64,000 bases of DNA from positions 248,001-312,000 of the forward strand of contig NZ_CP146275.1 in assembly GCF_037044555.1 (NCBI RefSeq). The letters are read 5' to 3'. The translations under genes were made by a program, and so were the position numbers. The notes beneath the pieces are model-generated. The model was not told the origin of the DNA. It made no database searches and was given only the letters and a program-made list of their open reading frames with translations. This stretch comes from Pelagibacterium nitratireducens. Its GTDB lineage: Bacteria > Pseudomonadota > Alphaproteobacteria > Rhizobiales > Devosiaceae. Shown in pieces: positions 17,070 to 26,574 of the stretch (position 1 is the stretch's first letter; every line of letters starts with the position of its first letter).

Positions 17070-18839
17070 ATGCCTAACCCGACCAGGAAGTCTACTACAT
17101 CGGTTCGAGGTAGTGTGCGGCGCATATTCGATGAAATCAGTTCGGGGAGACGCGTCCAACTGGTGTTCGTCTTTATGCTTTCGCTCGCTGGCGCCGTGGC
17201 CGAGATGGCCACGTTGGGCGCGGTCGTGCCGTTTCTGTCCGTCCTCAGCGGGTCCGAACAGGTCGGACAGTGCGATTTATTGCCTGGCATATGCGAGTTG
17301 ACACCATCACAGATTTCGGTCGGTTTCGCTGCCGTCATCACCACGGCAATGGCAGTTCGTCTGCTGCTGCTTTGGGTCAGCACCCGCTTCGCATACGCGC
17401 TTGGCGCAGATCTGGCGCGAGAAGTATATCGAAGGACGCTCTTTCAGCCCTATCGTTTCCACGTCGAGCGCAATTCGAGCCAGATCATCGCCGCGATCAA
17501 CAAGGTCAACCAACTCATCGGATCTGTAATCGTTCCTTTAATCCAAGGCGTGGTTTCGCTCGTAATTGTCATCGCGATTTTGATAGCGCTCTTGGGCTTC
17601 GCAGCGCAAAGTGCACTCATAGCAGTGGCTAGCATATCGGTTTTCTATTTCTCTATATCGGCCATAACTCGGCAAATTTTGCGTCGGAACAGTCGGATCG
17701 TTGCCAACACGGAAGTCGAACGGGTTAGAATACTTCAGGAAGGTTTAGGCGGTATAAGAGACATTTTACTCGAAGGGTCCCAGAAACTGTATATGCGACG
17801 GTTTAGTCGCGTGACGATCGAACAACGGCAAGCGCAGGCTGCGAACCTGTTCGTCCGCAATGTTCCGCGCTATCTCATCGAAGCTGTGGGCATGCTGGTA
17901 CTGGTGGCATTGGCATGGTGGATTCAGCAGCGCCAAGGGCTGGCGGTCGCGCTGCCTACGCTGGGTGCCCTAGCGCTGGGCGCCCAACGCATGCTACCGC
18001 AATTGCAGTTGATCTATTTCGCGTGGTCGTCACTCAACGCCAACAAAGCGATTATCGAAGACGTCATGGAACTGCTGGCCCTACCTCTTCCGGAGGAGAA
18101 TATCGTCGCCGCTCCGAGCGCGCCCATGGCTGGGCCTTTCGATGGGCCGATCATCGAGGTGAATGATGTGCATTTTCACTATGAAGGGGGCGGCGCTCCA
18201 GTGCTCCATTCGGTCAATCTATCTATTGCACGCGGCGCCCGGATCGGCTTCATCGGTAAGACCGGTAGCGGTAAGAGCACCCTGATTGACCTCATCATGG
18301 GCCTGCTGGATCCAACATCGGGAAATATGACGGTGTGTGGTCAGCGTTTGACGGCACAAAACAGGCGCGCGTGGCAGGCTCGGATCGCCCATGTGCCGCA
18401 GTCCATCTATCTTGCCGATGCGAGCTTAGCAGAAAATATAGCCTTTGGTGCCGAAAAGGCCGACATTGACCATGCGCGCGTTGCCGAAGCAGTGGAGCGA
18501 GCGCAGTTGACCGCTTTCATTGAGAGCTTGCCTGATCGATATGCCACGCTTGTGGGGGAGCGTGGCGTCCGCCTCTCGGGGGGGCAGCGGCAGCGTATCG
18601 GCCTGGCTCGCGCTTTTTATAAGCAATCTGACATCCTCATTCTGGATGAGGCCACTAGCGCCTTGGACGACGCCACGGAAGGGGCCGTGATGCTTGGTAT
18701 TGAAACAATTGGGCCGGAGACAACGGTATTGGTAATCGCGCACCGCCTGACAACCCTTCGTTCCTGTGATCTGGTGGTGGAACTCGACAAGGGACGTATT
18801 GTGAGGTCGGGTACGTACCAGCAGATTGTCGGCACGTAG
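17070..18839 (+). CDS. ABC transporter, fused permease and ATPase (PglK-like flippase)
   Basis: The product is about 589 aa from the ATG at 17070; the frame is open from 16983. An N-terminal transmembrane domain of about six helices (roughly residues 25-310) is followed by a nucleotide-binding domain: Walker A GKTGSGKST, signature LSGGQRQR, Walker B DILILDEATSALDD and the switch His in IAHRLTTL. The type IV exporter layout matches PglK-like proteins that flip lipid-linked oligosaccharides across the inner membrane. No Wzx-type flippase was found in the locus, so this is the best candidate for that step. The start is uncertain because no good ribosome site is visible at either ATG. Confidence 0.85.
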   Translation: MPNPTRKSTTSVRGSVRRIFDEISSGRRVQLVFVFMLSLAGAVAEMATLGAVVPFLSVLSGSEQVGQCDLLPGICELTPSQISVGFAAVITTAMAVRLLLLWVSTRFAYALGADLAREVYRRTLFQPYRFHVERNSSQIIAAINKVNQLIGSVIVPLIQGVVSLVIVIAILIALLGFAAQSALIAVASISVFYFSISAITRQILRRNSRIVANTEVERVRILQEGLGGIRDILLEGSQKLYMRRFSRVTIEQRQAQAANLFVRNVPRYLIEAVGMLVLVALAWWIQQRQGLAVALPTLGALALGAQRMLPQLQLIYFAWSSLNANKAIIEDVMELLALPLPEENIVAAPSAPMAGPFDGPIIEVNDVHFHYEGGGAPVLHSVNLSIARGARIGFIGKTGSGKSTLIDLIMGLLDPTSGNMTVCGQRLTAQNRRAWQARIAHVPQSIYLADASLAENIAFGAEKADIDHARVAEAVERAQLTAFIESLPDRYATLVGERGVRLSGGQRQRIGLARAFYKQSDILILDEATSALDDATEGAVMLGIETIGPETTVLVIAHRLTTLRSCDLVVELDKGRIVRSGTYQQIVGT

Positions 18840-18871
18840 GTAGATATGAAATTCCCATCGGAATATATTTA

Positions 18872-19963
18872 GTGAGAAGAATAGAGCTACTCGACTATAG
18901 TAGGTTCCTAGCCACTTTAGCAGTGATGGCCTTTCATTATCTTTATTCAGGAATTGTGAATAACAAGATAAATTCCGTGGGGCATATCGAAGGGGTCGTC
19001 GGGTTCGTTAAATACGGTTACCTTGGCGTCGAGTTCTTCTTTATAATCAGCGGTTACGTCATTTTTCATTCTGCACTAAGGGGTGATGCTGCTGCCTTTC
19101 TAGCTGCTCGCTGTGTGCGGCTGTTCCCGGCATTCTGGGCCGCCGTGATCATCACTTCGCTCGCTGCCCAGATGTGGGGCACAGGACTGACCGCGGTCAC
19201 GGCGCCACAGTTTTTTGCAAATATGACCATGTTCCCCTATCTCTTCGGCGAAGGGTATGTCGACGGTGTCTATTGGACGCTGCGCTACGAATGGCAGTTT
19301 TATTTAGGAGTGTTTCTGATTTTGCTGTTTGTCAGACCGAAACGACTGACTATCTTCATTCTTATTTGGCCGATCTATATTTCGGCGAATTACTTTTGGC
19401 TCCGCGGAGGGCTACCTCTGGCCGGGGGCTATTATGCCTATTTCTCTGCCGGAGCGCTGTTTGCCGTTTTCACCGTCAAACGGCAATGGTACGTTCTAGC
19501 CATGCTAGCGCTGAGCGCCCTGTTATGTCTGCATTTCTCCCTGCAAAACGCGGCTGAAATGTCCCTTCGAAGTGGTCGCGAATTTTCATCAATTGTGGTG
19601 GCATCGGCAGTCCTGTGCATGTTTTTCTTTTTTACTTTCCTGCAGCGGTCGGGGATACGAGACCTTCGGCTTCCAGGCTCGAAAACCGCAGGTGCTATGT
19701 CCTATCCTCTCTACCTAGTGCATGCCCACCTCGGTTTCATGTTGATTTCCAACTTCGGCAGCGAGGAGAATAAGATTCTAGTCTATTCCTGTGTGAGCCT
19801 CCTGGTCATGCTTATCGCCTATCTAATCCACTCGGTGGTGGAAAATTTGAGTAAAAAATTCTGGAAGAGATTATTCAAGCTAACAATACATTATCCACTG
19901 GACTTCGTGCAGTCCAGCTTGAGCAAGGCGTTCGTTCTTCTGCAATCATCCAAGAGAATATGA
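18872..19963 (+). CDS. Acyltransferase family 3 membrane protein
   Basis: This 363-aa protein starts with GTG and opens with the typical RRIELLDYSRFLATLAVMAFHY, which carries the family His in helix 1. About ten membrane helices follow, with the conserved region YLGVEFFFIISGYVIFHS and an R-x-x-RLFPAFW-type motif. Family members (OafA/ExoZ-like) move acetyl or other acyl groups onto sugars of surface polysaccharides at the inner membrane. It is rather A/T-rich, like many transferred polysaccharide genes. Its stop overlaps the next gene by ATGA. Confidence 0.87.
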   Translation: MRRIELLDYSRFLATLAVMAFHYLYSGIVNNKINSVGHIEGVVGFVKYGYLGVEFFFIISGYVIFHSALRGDAAAFLAARCVRLFPAFWAAVIITSLAAQMWGTGLTAVTAPQFFANMTMFPYLFGEGYVDGVYWTLRYEWQFYLGVFLILLFVRPKRLTIFILIWPIYISANYFWLRGGLPLAGGYYAYFSAGALFAVFTVKRQWYVLAMLALSALLCLHFSLQNAAEMSLRSGREFSSIVVASAVLCMFFFFTFLQRSGIRDLRLPGSKTAGAMSYPLYLVHAHLGFMLISNFGSEENKILVYSCVSLLVMLIAYLIHSVVENLSKKFWKRLFKLTIHYPLDFVQSSLSKAFVLLQSSKRI

Positions 19964-20733
19964 AGATGGACAACGCCAAAATTTGCGTTGTGTCAGGTCG
20001 CTATCCTGCCACCAAATTTGAATCCTATATCAATCACAAGGCCTACTGCGACAGGCATGGGTATGGCTATGTGCACTGCAACTGGCCAACTGGTGCCAGT
20101 GTTCCCTACTTTAACAAGATTAGATACCTCAAGGCGTATGTCGGGTATTTCGACTATTTGTTCTGGATCGACGACGATGCGTTCTTTATGGATATGGAAA
20201 AGTCACTGGATTTCCTTTGGCCGGTTTCCGGACAGTTCCTGTCAATCTGTGGGAGCCCTGACTTCAAGGACATCCGAACCGTAGTCAGTTCCGGTCAGTT
20301 TCTTTTGCGGTGCGACAATGTTGGCAAGTGCTTTCTTGATGCCGTCGAGAACGCCGACCCAGCGGCGATTGCCGCTTGGTGGCACGACGGCCTTGGTTTC
20401 TTCTCCAATGGAGATCAGGACGCCATGGTCTATGTCATAAAGACAAATCACAGGTTTCAGGGAGTAGCGATCCACGACTATCGGCAGTTTAATAGCAGGA
20501 TCGAGAATCTAAAGAACGGCGAAGATCTGTTTATCCTTCATCTTACGGGTCCGGAAGCAACGAAGCGGGCGGCTCTGAAACGGGCACAGGCGTTGCTCAG
20601 CCGGCCACCTTCTCTACTCCCTCGGGAAGTGGAGAAGGCGCTGGGCGTCAGGCGCCAACGATATCGTTTTGTCCCGACGATGGTAAAGAAGCTGGTCCGC
20701 TCCGCTCGAAAAAGGCTGTCTTCGGCACAATGA
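19960..20733 (+). CDS. Glycosyltransferase, GMA12/MNN10 (GT34)-like
   Basis: This 257-aa cytoplasmic protein resembles the galactosyl/mannosyl transferases of the GMA12/MNN10 group. The start ICVVSGRYPATKFESYINHKAYCDRHGYGYVHCN is the typical entry strand with nearby Tyr and Cys residues. The metal-binding DxD motif appears as WIDDDAFFMD. Later SNGDQDAMVYVIK resembles the acceptor-side NQQDxD region. The C-terminal 50 residues are basic and may touch the membrane. It begins inside the stop of the acyltransferase gene. The sugar it transfers cannot be told. Confidence 0.75.
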   Translation: MKMDNAKICVVSGRYPATKFESYINHKAYCDRHGYGYVHCNWPTGASVPYFNKIRYLKAYVGYFDYLFWIDDDAFFMDMEKSLDFLWPVSGQFLSICGSPDFKDIRTVVSSGQFLLRCDNVGKCFLDAVENADPAAIAAWWHDGLGFFSNGDQDAMVYVIKTNHRFQGVAIHDYRQFNSRIENLKNGEDLFILHLTGPEATKRAALKRAQALLSRPPSLLPREVEKALGVRRQRYRFVPTMVKKLVRSARKRLSSAQ

Positions 20734-20749
20734 GCGCTTTGGCTGAGAG

Positions 20750-21658
20750 GTGGCAGGCGCCGTGTTTCTGACGTTGAAGAACCGGATATCAGAAGCCACA
20801 ACTTTTTACGGTGATCTGCTTGATTCCAGTGGCCTGGACTATATCTTCAACCCCAGCTTTGCTCAGCTTGGATCGCAGCTGGTCATGGTGTTCCGAGGGA
20901 GTTCTAAAAAGAACTCAAATATTCGAGCCTATTTATTAGTGCACGATTTTCTGGGTCGACCCACCCCGATATTGGATTTGTCGCAGCATTTTTCTGCTTG
21001 GGGCGTAGTTCAGACGGCCGACCCGAAGTTGTTTCAGTTTGGCGACACAATTTGGGTTACATTTAACACGGGATGGTCAAGGTTTGGGAACGACATATAC
21101 ATTGCCCCGCTCTACCCCAACCTCGGCCGGCCCCTTCGCTGTGATTTCTCTGGACGACAGAAAATCGAGAAGAACTGGGCGTTCTATAGCTGGCGAGGCG
21201 CGCTACGAGCCATTTATGCCCTGGGGAATGGGACGGTACTCGAATCCCAAACCGACCCGACGCAGTCACAGGGGCGTTTGGAAATGGTGCCTGTAGGGAG
21301 CGTTTCCTCAACTCGGCGGGCAAGGGGCCTGAGCATAGGCACCCAACTGGCGTTTAGCGCTGATGCGGCTTATCTAGTCGCACACAGGAAATTCCACATA
21401 TTGGGAAAGCGCGCTTATATCGGTAAATTGGTACGATTGGACTTTTCCGGGAACGACGTATACGCCACTTCCGGCGGGAAGTATGTCTTCCATTCGTTCG
21501 GATCCTTGCTGGGAAGCAGGATGAAGCGAAACAGAAACCTTATCAGTTGTTCGTACTTTTCCGGCCTTCAGCTTCAATCGGGGGTCGCCCGTTTGGGATA
21601 TGGCATAAACGACGTGGCTTTCGGCTTTGCCGATGCCGATTTGAGTGAGTTTCAATGA
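20750..21658 (+). CDS. Beta-propeller-like protein of the EPS locus, unknown function
   Basis: The product is 302 aa with a probable GTG start. It has no signal peptide. The chain is rich in short beta strands with repeated Phe/Trp/Gly turns (NPSFAQLGSQLVMVFRGSS, DPKLFQFGDTIWVTFNTGW, IGTQLAFSADAAYLVAHR, RNLISCSYFSG). This recalls five-bladed beta-propeller glycosidase-like proteins (GH32/43/130 type), but I see no certain catalytic triad. In exopolysaccharide loci such proteins often accompany pyruvyltransferases. Its stop overlaps the pyruvyltransferase start by ATGA, so a partner role in sugar modification is plausible. Confidence 0.6.
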   Translation: MAGAVFLTLKNRISEATTFYGDLLDSSGLDYIFNPSFAQLGSQLVMVFRGSSKKNSNIRAYLLVHDFLGRPTPILDLSQHFSAWGVVQTADPKLFQFGDTIWVTFNTGWSRFGNDIYIAPLYPNLGRPLRCDFSGRQKIEKNWAFYSWRGALRAIYALGNGTVLESQTDPTQSQGRLEMVPVGSVSSTRRARGLSIGTQLAFSADAAYLVAHRKFHILGKRAYIGKLVRLDFSGNDVYATSGGKYVFHSFGSLLGSRMKRNRNLISCSYFSGLQLQSGVARLGYGINDVAFGFADADLSEFQ

Positions 21659-22485
21659 TCCGAACATATTATTGGCACGAACGGGTTGTTGGCCGCGCCG
21701 GGCATTGGATTCTCCGGCGTCTGGCGAGGAATGCGGATCGATATTTTTCCACGGGCAATGCCGGCGACATTTTTGTGAAAGATTTGATTGGTCGGCAATT
21801 CGGCATGCAGTCCGCCAATGTATCAGGGGAGGGCCGGCGCCTGCTGCTGATAGGGTCAATAGCCCACAAGGCGCTCCCGGGAGACGTCATTTGTGGGATC
21901 GGGTCCAAAACGCCGGAATTGCCCGTCAAGGATAAAGACCTACTAGTTCACGCGCTGCGGGGCCCGATGAGCTATGAGGCCTTTGGCCGCGCCGGACACG
22001 ATCTGACCCAGGTAAAGTTCCTGCTGGACCCGGGCCTGCTGATTCGAGAATTCGTGGACACTGCCCAGTCGCCCAAAATCGGCAGAATCGGTCTGGTTGC
22101 GCATTACCGCGAACGCTCCTTCTATGCTCCCTCCCCGGAGGGAATTCATCTGATCAACATTGATGCTTCTCCTATCGCGGTTGCTAGAGGCATTCTGTCG
22201 TGCGAAATGATCTACTCGTCCTCTTTGCACGGCATTGTATTCGCCCACGCCCTAGGGCGTCCTTGCGTGCTCCTGCGTCCGAGAACGCCTGAGCCGTTAT
22301 TCAAATACCGAGACTATTACGCTTCAGTGGGCCTGCCGATGCCCGTTCCGTTGGATGAACTTGGCGGTCAGCGTTTTGCCTCAAAGCCCGTTTCCCCTGC
22401 CGATATTCGGTTTACAATGAGTGATTTCTCTTTCCCTTCACCGGCATTGCTGCGGGAGCGCGGTGTCATAGTGGGGGACGCATGA
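21655..22485 (+). CDS. Polysaccharide pyruvyl transferase family protein
   Basis: This 276-aa protein matches the family (CsaB/WcaK/ExoV type) that adds pyruvyl groups from phosphoenolpyruvate to sugars as ketals. Visible fingerprints are STGNAGDIFVKDLIGRQFG near the start, VHALRGPMSYEAF, LLDPGLL, and the C-terminal SSLHGIVFAHALGRPCVLL, where the His is conserved. Pyruvylation adds negative charge to exopolysaccharide. It is translationally coupled to the propeller-like gene before it. Confidence 0.85.
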   Translation: MIRTYYWHERVVGRAGHWILRRLARNADRYFSTGNAGDIFVKDLIGRQFGMQSANVSGEGRRLLLIGSIAHKALPGDVICGIGSKTPELPVKDKDLLVHALRGPMSYEAFGRAGHDLTQVKFLLDPGLLIREFVDTAQSPKIGRIGLVAHYRERSFYAPSPEGIHLINIDASPIAVARGILSCEMIYSSSLHGIVFAHALGRPCVLLRPRTPEPLFKYRDYYASVGLPMPVPLDELGGQRFASKPVSPADIRFTMSDFSFPSPALLRERGVIVGDA

Positions 22486-22516
22486 CGTTTATGCCGCGGA
22501 CGAGGACCGAATCGCC

Positions 22517-23680
22517 ATGAGCGTCGCGAAGCTACGCATTCTGGTGCTTTCCGACGTGAATGGTGGTGCCAGAGCCAATCCCTTCACGATCGAGCTGATC
22601 AAGTCTTTTTGGCCCAACCAGGACGTTCAGCATGTCGACTATGGTTCGTTCTGGCTAGCAACAGTAAGGGACGATTGGGATATCGTTCTTATCCAGTGGC
22701 CAGAGCTTCTCGTCGAACAGGGTGACTTCTCGGCGCTTGCGGTGTTTGAGCGGCGACTCGCCAGCTTGAAAGCTCGGTCGTCTATTGTCACTTTGGTGCA
22801 TAATATCCGTCCGCACTATCGTCACAGTGATTTTGATTCAAGCCTCTATTCGATGGTGTTTTCGTTTTCAGATGCCTTTATTCACTTGGGCCAGAAATCC
22901 GTGGAGATGCTAAATCAGTTCTACCCTCACACGGCGACCAGGCCCAGCATAGTCATCCCTCACGGCAATTACCGCTGTTTCGGTCCGGCGGCGGACAAGG
23001 TGGCGGCGCGCAAATTGCTCGGCCTGCCGCGGGAGGGCGTGGTGGTGCTGGTTTTCGGCGAGTTGCGAGCAACGGAAGAATTCAATCTTGCATTGAAGGC
23101 AATCAAGTCCGATCTTGGTCCAAAAAAGACGCTTCTAATCGCCGGCCGTGTACCGCTCCGCAACAGAAATGGACGGTATGGCCGCATTGTCGCCTATGCC
23201 ACTGCCGCCTCCCGTCTGATCTTTTTTCTTGGGCAGGTCATACTGCGCCATAACATTGTACTTCATGAACGCGCTGTACCGGCGAGGGAAGTGTCAAGCT
23301 ATGTCAGCTGCGCGGACATTATATTTATCGCGCGCAAGAACACCCTTAATTCAGGGAATGTTTCTCTCGGCTTTACCTATGGAAAAATTGTTGTGGGGCC
23401 CGACATAGGCAATATCGGAGAGGTCCTCCGCGGGGCCGGCAATCCGGTTTACGATCCTTCCGATAATGAAAGTCTTAGGTTGGCGATGGAGGAGGCCTAC
23501 CAAATGCTCGACTCCACCACAGGAAAGAACAACGAAATACTTTCCCGCAATGAATGGAATTGGGAAGGCATCGCCCAAGATTTGGTCATGTTCTTCAAAT
23601 CACTACGAAGGACTTCGGCCGGTGATCTAGAAGATAGCTCGACATCTGCCCGCAGCAGAATCGAGCGGAAGAGTAGTTAA
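22517..23680 (+). CDS. Glycosyltransferase, GT-B fold (GT4-like)
   Basis: This 387-aa protein has the two-domain GT-B layout: an N-terminal Rossmann part (LRILVLSDVNGGARANPFT, then VTLVHNIRPHYRHSD) and a C-terminal nucleotide-sugar domain (PREGVVVLVFGELRATEEFNLAL, LLIAGRVPLRNRNGRYG, VSCADIIFIARKNTLNSG). The position of the GNVSLGFTYGK block fits GT4-like enzymes. It would transfer one sugar during repeat-unit assembly at the inner membrane. The gene ends at an IS66 scar, and its last 15 or so residues (Ser/Arg-rich) may have been altered by that junction. Confidence 0.8.
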   Translation: MSVAKLRILVLSDVNGGARANPFTIELIKSFWPNQDVQHVDYGSFWLATVRDDWDIVLIQWPELLVEQGDFSALAVFERRLASLKARSSIVTLVHNIRPHYRHSDFDSSLYSMVFSFSDAFIHLGQKSVEMLNQFYPHTATRPSIVIPHGNYRCFGPAADKVAARKLLGLPREGVVVLVFGELRATEEFNLALKAIKSDLGPKKTLLIAGRVPLRNRNGRYGRIVAYATAASRLIFFLGQVILRHNIVLHERAVPAREVSSYVSCADIIFIARKNTLNSGNVSLGFTYGKIVVGPDIGNIGEVLRGAGNPVYDPSDNESLRLAMEEAYQMLDSTTGKNNEILSRNEWNWEGIAQDLVMFFKSLRRTSAGDLEDSSTSARSRIERKSS

Positions 23681-23699
23681 TTGGGGGCGTTGTCGCCTC

Positions 23700-24104
23700 G
23701 ACCGAGGTTGGAAAAAGCTGCCGCTGGTGGCGGCCTGTTTCGGTTTGAGCGGTGTCGTTGGCCGTGATGTGGTTGCGGCGATATCGGGCGCCGGCACCAC
23801 GACGCGCTTGCGCGGCAGGTGGTCGGGAAAGGCGCGCCGTTGTGCCCGCTTGCGGGTAAAGGCTTTGCCCCGTGTTGTCCTGGCCGCGGCCCCAAGATCC
23901 TCGAGTTTGAACTCGAGCTGGTCGAGCAGCTTGGCCCTACTTTCGGACCGCTGCCCATAAATACTGCGCCGGAGCTTGTCGATCTCAAGCTCGAGACGGG
24001 TGATCTCGGCGTCGCCATTGCTCTTTTCTGCAACAACCCGCACTGTTTCGGCCCCCGCCTGCTTGGCGCGCCGTTCGGCCGCGGTATCGGAGCGCACCAT
24101 CGTA
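23700..24104 (-). pseudogene. Remnant of a second IS66 transposase (TnpC N-terminus)
   Basis: The minus strand encodes MVRSDTAAERRAKQAG and then a coiled-coil region, EITRLELEIDKLRRSIYGQRSE, followed by QLEFKLEDLG and FPDHLPRKRVVVPAP. That is the leader, the zipper and the LPRE-type segment of an IS66 TnpC, clearly different in sequence from the intact copy to the right. The homology stops near 23790, where the Cys-rich and DDE parts should begin. It is a relic of an older insertion. Confidence 0.7.
24097..24104 (+). repeat. Target site duplication of IS66, left copy
   Basis: The eight bases CCATCGTA directly flank the left end of the IS66 element and recur at its other end (26647-26654). 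Eight bases is the standard duplication length for IS66. Confidence 0.85.
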
Positions 24105-24126
24105 GTAAGCGAGAAGGCAGGACCGT

Positions 24127-25761
24127 TCAGCCGGCGTAGTTCCAGGGCATGAGGGCGTCGATGTCGCTGTTGGGCCAGCCATTGGCGATACGCTCGAGGG
24201 TCTGGGTGAGCCAAACATGTGGGTCGACATCGTTCATCTTGGCCGTGATGAGCAACGTTGCGATGGTTGCCCAGGAGCGGCCGCCCCCGTCACTGCCGGC
24301 AAAAAGGCTGTTCTTGCGCGTAATGGTCTGGGGTCTGATGGCGCGCTCGACGATATTGGAGTCGAGCTCGATGCGGCCATCCGAGAGGAAGCGTTCGAGC
24401 ACGGCACGCCGGGCGAGCGTGTAGCGGATCGCCTCGGCCAGTTTCGATTTCCCCGAGATGCGGGGCAGTTCCCGGTCCAGAACGGCGAGCAGGTCGCTCA
24501 CGATCGGCGCGGACTTCTCGGCTCTGATGGCGGCGCGCAGATCGGGGTCGTGACCACGAATGTCGTCTTCGATGGCCCACAGCGGTGCCATCGCCGTCAC
24601 CACGGCACCGGCAAAGGGCGAACCGTCACTGGCCTGGAGATCGAAGAACTTGCGCCGTGCGTGCGCCCAGCACCCGGCGAGCGTCATGGCGTCGTTGGCG
24701 CCACTCGCTTTGCCCAGTCGGTTATAGGCAGCATAGCCGTCGATCTGCAGGATCCCGCGATAGCCGTCCAGATGCCGGGCGACGCATTCGCCTGATCTGC
24801 TGTCTTCGAAGCAATAGGCCACCATCGGTGGACTTGATCCTCCAAAGGTCCGGTCGTCCCGGGCATAAGCCCAAAGCCAAGCTGTTTTCACCTTGCCAGT
24901 GCCAGGCGCCAGGGTCGGAAGCCGGGTCTCGTCGGCAAAAACCCGCTCACCGAGCTTGATGGTTTTGAGAACATGGTGGGCGAGTGGCTCGAGCTCGAAG
25001 CTCAGCCGCCCCATCCATTGCGCCATCAGAGACCGATCCAGCTCCACCCCATCACGAGAGTAAATCTCTTCCTGGCGATAGAGCGGTAGGCCATCGGCGT
25101 ATTTGCTGACCGCCACCTGGGCCAGCACCGCCTCGGTGGGAATGCCGCCGGCAATGAGATGGTTGGGCGCCGGAGCCTGCGCGATGCGATCCTGGCCGTC
25201 CGCCAGGCGATAGGCGTATTTGGGGCGACGGGTGACGATGACGCGGAACCTGGCCGGCGTCACATCGAGGCGCTCGGTGACGTCCTCACCGATCCGCACG
25301 GCATCAAGGCCTTCGCACTCGGCCGGCACCTCGGGCTCGATCACCTCCTCGATCCGCTCCAGGTGCGGTGCAAACCCTTTCCGGGGACGCGGAGGACGGA
25401 GCGCGGCTTGTCCGGATTGCTTTTCGCGTTTGGCCTCGATCTCGCCAAGACCGGTCCGCAACTCATCAAAGGCGAAAGCCATCTGCTCGTCATCAAGGGG
25501 GGCGATCCGCAGCTTTTCCGAGCGAGTGCCGTATTGGGCCCGCTGCAGCAGGGCGATGATGGATTCCAGCCGGCCGATCTTTTCCGCGTCGGCAGCCTTG
25601 TCCGCCTTCATGGCGGCAATCTCGGCCTCATGCGCGGCGATTTCAGCTTCCAGAGCCCGGCGCCGCTGCTCGGCCGACGCCACCCTGTCCTGGGCCGCCA
25701 CGATCATCGCCTTGAGGGCGTGGACGTCATCGGGGAGCGCATGCAAATCGGCCGGGTTCAT
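24127..25761 (-). CDS. tnpC: IS66 transposase TnpC
   Basis: The product is about 544 aa from the ATG at 25761 (MNPADLHALPDDV). It has an N-terminal coiled-coil leucine zipper (about residues 15-75), the segment LQRAQYGTRSEKLR, a DDE catalytic core with VFADETRLPTLAPGTGKVKTAWLWAY and a conserved Asp in LQIDGYAAYN, and the Glu-containing end SNIVERAIRPQTITRKNSLFAGSDGGG. The C-terminal IS66 domain ends in DALMPWNY. It performs the cut and strand-transfer steps. The frame is intact. The last stop lies about 20 bases inside the IS end. Confidence 0.93.
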   Translation of the reverse strand: MNPADLHALPDDVHALKAMIVAAQDRVASAEQRRRALEAEIAAHEAEIAAMKADKAADAEKIGRLESIIALLQRAQYGTRSEKLRIAPLDDEQMAFAFDELRTGLGEIEAKREKQSGQAALRPPRPRKGFAPHLERIEEVIEPEVPAECEGLDAVRIGEDVTERLDVTPARFRVIVTRRPKYAYRLADGQDRIAQAPAPNHLIAGGIPTEAVLAQVAVSKYADGLPLYRQEEIYSRDGVELDRSLMAQWMGRLSFELEPLAHHVLKTIKLGERVFADETRLPTLAPGTGKVKTAWLWAYARDDRTFGGSSPPMVAYCFEDSRSGECVARHLDGYRGILQIDGYAAYNRLGKASGANDAMTLAGCWAHARRKFFDLQASDGSPFAGAVVTAMAPLWAIEDDIRGHDPDLRAAIRAEKSAPIVSDLLAVLDRELPRISGKSKLAEAIRYTLARRAVLERFLSDGRIELDSNIVERAIRPQTITRKNSLFAGSDGGGRSWATIATLLITAKMNDVDPHVWLTQTLERIANGWPNSDIDALMPWNYAG

Positions 25762-25834
25762 GCCGCGATCATGGCACAAAACACCCCCGATTGCCTGGCT
25801 TTTTGCGCTCCCTGAGTCAGTCTGCCGCAGACGT

Positions 25835-26179
25835 TTACCCAGCAGATTGCGGCCGGTTCACCGGCACTGTTCGCACCCGCTTCCAGTCCATCCCCTCGAT
25901 CAGTGCCAGCAGCTGTGCGTAGCTCATCTGCACCCGAGTATTACCAATCCGCGGCCAGCAGAACGCCGCCTTCTCCAACCGCTTGGCGTAAAGGCAAAGT
26001 CCGGTGCCATCCCACCACACGATCTTGATCCGGTCGGCCCGCTTGGCGCGAAAGACATAGAGCGCGCCATTGAAGGGGTCCGCTCCAGCATCGCGCACCA
26101 GACCAACAAGACCGTCTGGCCCCTTGCGAAAGTCCACGGGCTGGCTGGCCAGATAAACCTTTACACCCGTAGGGATCAT
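25835..26179 (-). CDS. tnpB: IS66 accessory protein TnpB
   Basis: The 114-aa product is a typical IS66 Orf2: it starts MIPTGVKVYLASQPVDFRKGPDGLVGLV and contains LYVFRAKRADRIKIVWWDGTGLCLYAKRLE. The family is needed together with TnpA and TnpC for IS66 transposition; its exact job is unknown. Its ATG overlaps the tnpA stop by four bases. Confidence 0.92.
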   Translation of the reverse strand: MIPTGVKVYLASQPVDFRKGPDGLVGLVRDAGADPFNGALYVFRAKRADRIKIVWWDGTGLCLYAKRLEKAAFCWPRIGNTRVQMSYAQLLALIEGMDWKRVRTVPVNRPQSAG

Positions 26180-26574
26180 GCCGACCGCACAGCGCGGATT
26201 ACCCGCCGCAGATGGGCGTCTCCGACATCGGAGCCAACCCGGACCACCGTGTCACTGACCACGATCTCGATCATACCGCGCTCAGACCTTGCGGCGGCTA
26301 CCACTCCTGCATCGTCATCGCGTTTTGCGACCTCGCCGCGCTTGAATGCCTCGGTGCGCCAACCGAACAACTGCGAAGGAGAAATCCCGATCTCGCGCGC
26401 CAGCGCCGACACGTTGGCCCCAGGCTCAAGACAGCGCGCCACCATCTCGGCCTTGAACGCATCCGACCACCGGCGCCGCCGAGCGACAGGCGCGCCCTCC
26501 ATACGATCAGGCACCGCCTCGATCATATGAAAACTTCCATCTCCAGGCATAGTCGTAGACATAGAACATAACAC
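26176..26574 (-). CDS. tnpA: IS66 accessory protein TnpA
   Basis: The 132-aa product carries a helix-turn-helix of the IS3/IS66 OrfA type (RRRRWSDAFKAEMVARCLEPGANVSALAREIGIS, then PSQLFGWRTEAF), which probably binds the element ends. The start could be the first ATG at 26574 or an internal one close by. It is the first gene of the tnpABC set and overlaps tnpB by ATGA. Confidence 0.9.
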   Translation of the reverse strand: MLCSMSTTMPGDGSFHMIEAVPDRMEGAPVARRRRWSDAFKAEMVARCLEPGANVSALAREIGISPSQLFGWRTEAFKRGEVAKRDDDAGVVAAARSERGMIEIVVSDTVVRVGSDVGDAHLRRVIRAVRSA

